Below are positions 58,856-60,118 of a stretch of 60,118 nucleotides of DNA, piece by piece. Origin of the DNA: Chloroflexota bacterium (lineage in GTDB: Bacteria > Chloroflexota > JAJPGV01). The stretch's first letter is position 1; the number at the start of each line of letters is the position of its first letter. The notes under the pieces were generated by a model, which saw only the letters and a program-made list of their open reading frames with translations, ran no database searches and had not been told where the DNA came from. Location of the stretch: positions 1 to 60,118 of the forward strand of contig JAJPGV010000058.1 of assembly GCA_021325635.1 (NCBI GenBank), in the 5' to 3' direction. The position numbers were made by a program, and so were the translations under genes.

Positions 58856-59684
58856 CCTGGCGACCCAGGCGGAATCGCTGCGGTCGCGCCACAGGCCTGG
58901 CCAGCCCCTTCTCCTCGCAAACGCCTGGGACGTGGCGTCGGCTCGGCTGACGCAAGAGCTCGGGTTTGCCGCGGTAGCCACATCGAGCTCGGCAGTAGCC
59001 GACACCCTCGGTCAGGTCGATTCGGATTCAATGCCGCCCCAGATGGCGTTCGAAGTCATCCAGCGCATTGCCGCCAGCGTTGATCTTCCGGTGACGGCCG
59101 ACCTGGAGGCCGGCTACCAGCTGCCCGCAAAGGAGCTTGTGCATCGTCTCATCGAGGCCGGCGCCGTTGGCTGCAACCTTGAAGACACCGACCATCATGG
59201 GTCGGGAACCCTGGTGGAGTTGGAGCGACAGGTCGAGCGCATAGCGCAGATACGCGCCGTGGCATCCGCTACCGGCCTGCACATCGTGTTGAACGCGCGC
59301 ATCGACCTCTTCGTCCACCCAGCGATAGGTTCACCAGAGAAGCTGCTGGACGAGGCCATCGCTCGCGCCCGAGCGTACCTCGCGGCCGGAGCGGATTGCG
59401 TGTACCCTATCCTGCTGGCCGATCCGTCCGCCATCGGCCGAATCGTTCGGGAGACGGGGGCACCCGTGAACGTGATGCTTCGTCCGGATGGACCGAATCT
59501 GCAGGAGCTGACCCGCCTCGGAGTGGCCCGAGTGAGTCTGGGCGGGCGCCTATTCCGTGTGGCCTTGATGGCCGCTCGCCAGGCTGCCCACGCGCTGCTT
59601 TCCGGCGATGTGACCAAGACCGCGGAAGTGCCGACAGGTCGAGCTGACCTGGCACCAGTTCGCGACGTCCAAGAGTGGTGGTGA
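58842..59684 (+). CDS. Isocitrate lyase/PEP mutase superfamily protein
   Basis: This 280-aa TIM-barrel enzyme shows LLLANAWDVASARLTQELGF, VTADLEAGYQLPAKELVHRL, GCNLEDTDHHGSGTL and IVLNARIDLFVHPA. Metal and substrate residues of the PEP mutase/oxaloacetate-hydrolase subgroup are present, while the isocitrate-lyase KKCGH signature is absent. It probably cleaves or rearranges a 2-oxo- or phosphono-carboxylate. The GTG at 58842 lies within the last codons of the AhpD-like gene, so the two are coupled. No ATG is available nearby. Confidence 0.88.
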   Translation: MLAPDLATQAESLRSRHRPGQPLLLANAWDVASARLTQELGFAAVATSSSAVADTLGQVDSDSMPPQMAFEVIQRIAASVDLPVTADLEAGYQLPAKELVHRLIEAGAVGCNLEDTDHHGSGTLVELERQVERIAQIRAVASATGLHIVLNARIDLFVHPAIGSPEKLLDEAIARARAYLAAGADCVYPILLADPSAIGRIVRETGAPVNVMLRPDGPNLQELTRLGVARVSLGGRLFRVALMAARQAAHALLSGDVTKTAEVPTGRADLAPVRDVQEWW

Positions 59685-59764
59685 TCGCGGATACCAGTTA
59701 CCGGGCAAGTCTGTCCTGCGACTACTCTCCGTCCCGACGATACGCCGTGGACCGCAAGGACCAA

Positions 59765-60118
59765 TCAGATCCAGTCACGCTCACCTGGGGAAAGCAGAAT
59801 GAGTCGATCCTCGAGTCCCGCGCGGGCGAACGCGGACCGCAAATCGTCAGCGCCCTCGGTGAAGTGTTGCCAGCTGTTGAAATGCACCGGCACAACCCAC
59901 CGGCAGCTAAGCATGCGAGTCGCCGTGGCGGCCATATCACTGTTGAGGGTGAGGTAGGCATCGCCGAGCAGCGGCGTGCGTGCCCCTCCGGCGAACAGAA
60001 TGGCGACGTCAATCGTCGGAAAACGTTCGACCACGCGGGCGACAACGCGGAGTGAGGCGTTGTCGCCGCTGACGTAGACGTTGGGCAGGCCGGAGCCCGA
60101 GAGAACGAACCCGGTCAC
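59765..60118 (-). CDS. Metallo-beta-lactamase-fold hydrolase, C-terminal part (runs off window)
   Basis: The visible 117 codons are the end of an MBL-fold (UlaG-like) protein. PNVYVSGDNASLRVVARVVE and VAILFAGGARTPLLGDAYLT carry a metal-binding Asp, and WVVPVHFNSWQHFTEG the late histidine. The 5' part lies beyond 60118. The apparent first codon at the edge (GTG) is not the start. It is convergent with the PEP-mutase-like gene, with 80 bp between. Confidence 0.8.
   Translation of the reverse strand: MTGFVLSGSGLPNVYVSGDNASLRVVARVVERFPTIDVAILFAGGARTPLLGDAYLTLNSDMAATATRMLSCRWVVPVHFNSWQHFTEGADDLRSAFARAGLEDRLILLSPGERDWI

Overview
The window is about 60 kb of GC-rich bacterial chromosome, close to 65% GC by eye. 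The gene set suggests a Chloroflexota-like bacterium: a secreted protein with a GLLVWRKADNW / FTDGYRTW signature that I associate with that phylum, a Chloroflexota-style extracytoplasmic Ig-like domain, split-zinc-ribbon proteins, many GTG/TTG starts, and GatCAB-type indirect Gln-tRNA formation. No transposases, integrases, CRISPR arrays or rRNA genes were found. The only RNA gene is a tRNA-Gln(TTG).

Layout. 0-1.2 kb: a heptamer microsatellite running directly into ftsY. 1.2-12.1 kb: an eight-gene minus-strand surface-glycan locus (GT39, Ig-like lipoprotein, three GT2, YfhO-type membrane protein, GT4, Wzy/WaaL-like protein), preceded by a terminated erpA/iscA-type gene. 12.7-14.8 kb: small hypothetical and membrane proteins. 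14.9-18.1 kb: a GAF-PAS-adenylate cyclase and Ser/Thr kinase pair. 18.2-21.6 kb: two amidohydrolases and an orphan NMT1-type binding lipoprotein. 22.9-30.5 kb: a co-directional run gatC-gatA-aminotransferase-gatB-gdhA-TrmA-family methyltransferase-HicB-like gene. 30.6-33.9 kb: SDR, DUF711, tRNA-Gln and a phosphodiesterase, ending in a second heptamer array. 34-46 kb: an accessory region rich in small stress or regulatory genes, two TetR systems with visible palindromic operators, a ribbon-helix-helix/ClpX-zinc-finger fusion, and three traces of duplication or decay. 45.8-48.7 kb: an FTR1 iron-permease operon with a DtxR-like palindrome. 49-52.7 kb: TolB-like/MFS pair, VOC protein and XRE regulator. 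52.9-56.7 kb: an HTH-TM-Ig protein divergent from a frameshifted rifampicin-phosphotransferase-like gene, with a rifamycin-associated-element-like palindrome between them. 57-60.1 kb: MocR regulator divergent from an AhpD-like gene and a PEP-mutase-like gene, then a partial metallo-beta-lactamase-fold gene.

How the parts connect. GatCAB and tRNA-Gln belong to one pathway, with glutamate dehydrogenase and an aminotransferase supplying amino-acid nitrogen chemistry in the same transcriptional run. The glycan locus looks like a complete assembly and export-side gene set lacking a visible flippase. The most unusual items are the RHH-ClpX zinc finger fusion, the rph gene with its RAE-like site, the Ig-like domain shared by the glycan-locus lipoprotein and the membrane HTH protein, the repeated helical W..(V/I)E modules in the iron operon, the heptamer arrays that touch coding sequence, and the mosaic duplicated block at 45.3-45.8 kb. 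Two genes (34.5-35.5 kb and 54.1-56.7 kb) carry one-base deletions that could be genuine decay or sequencing error.
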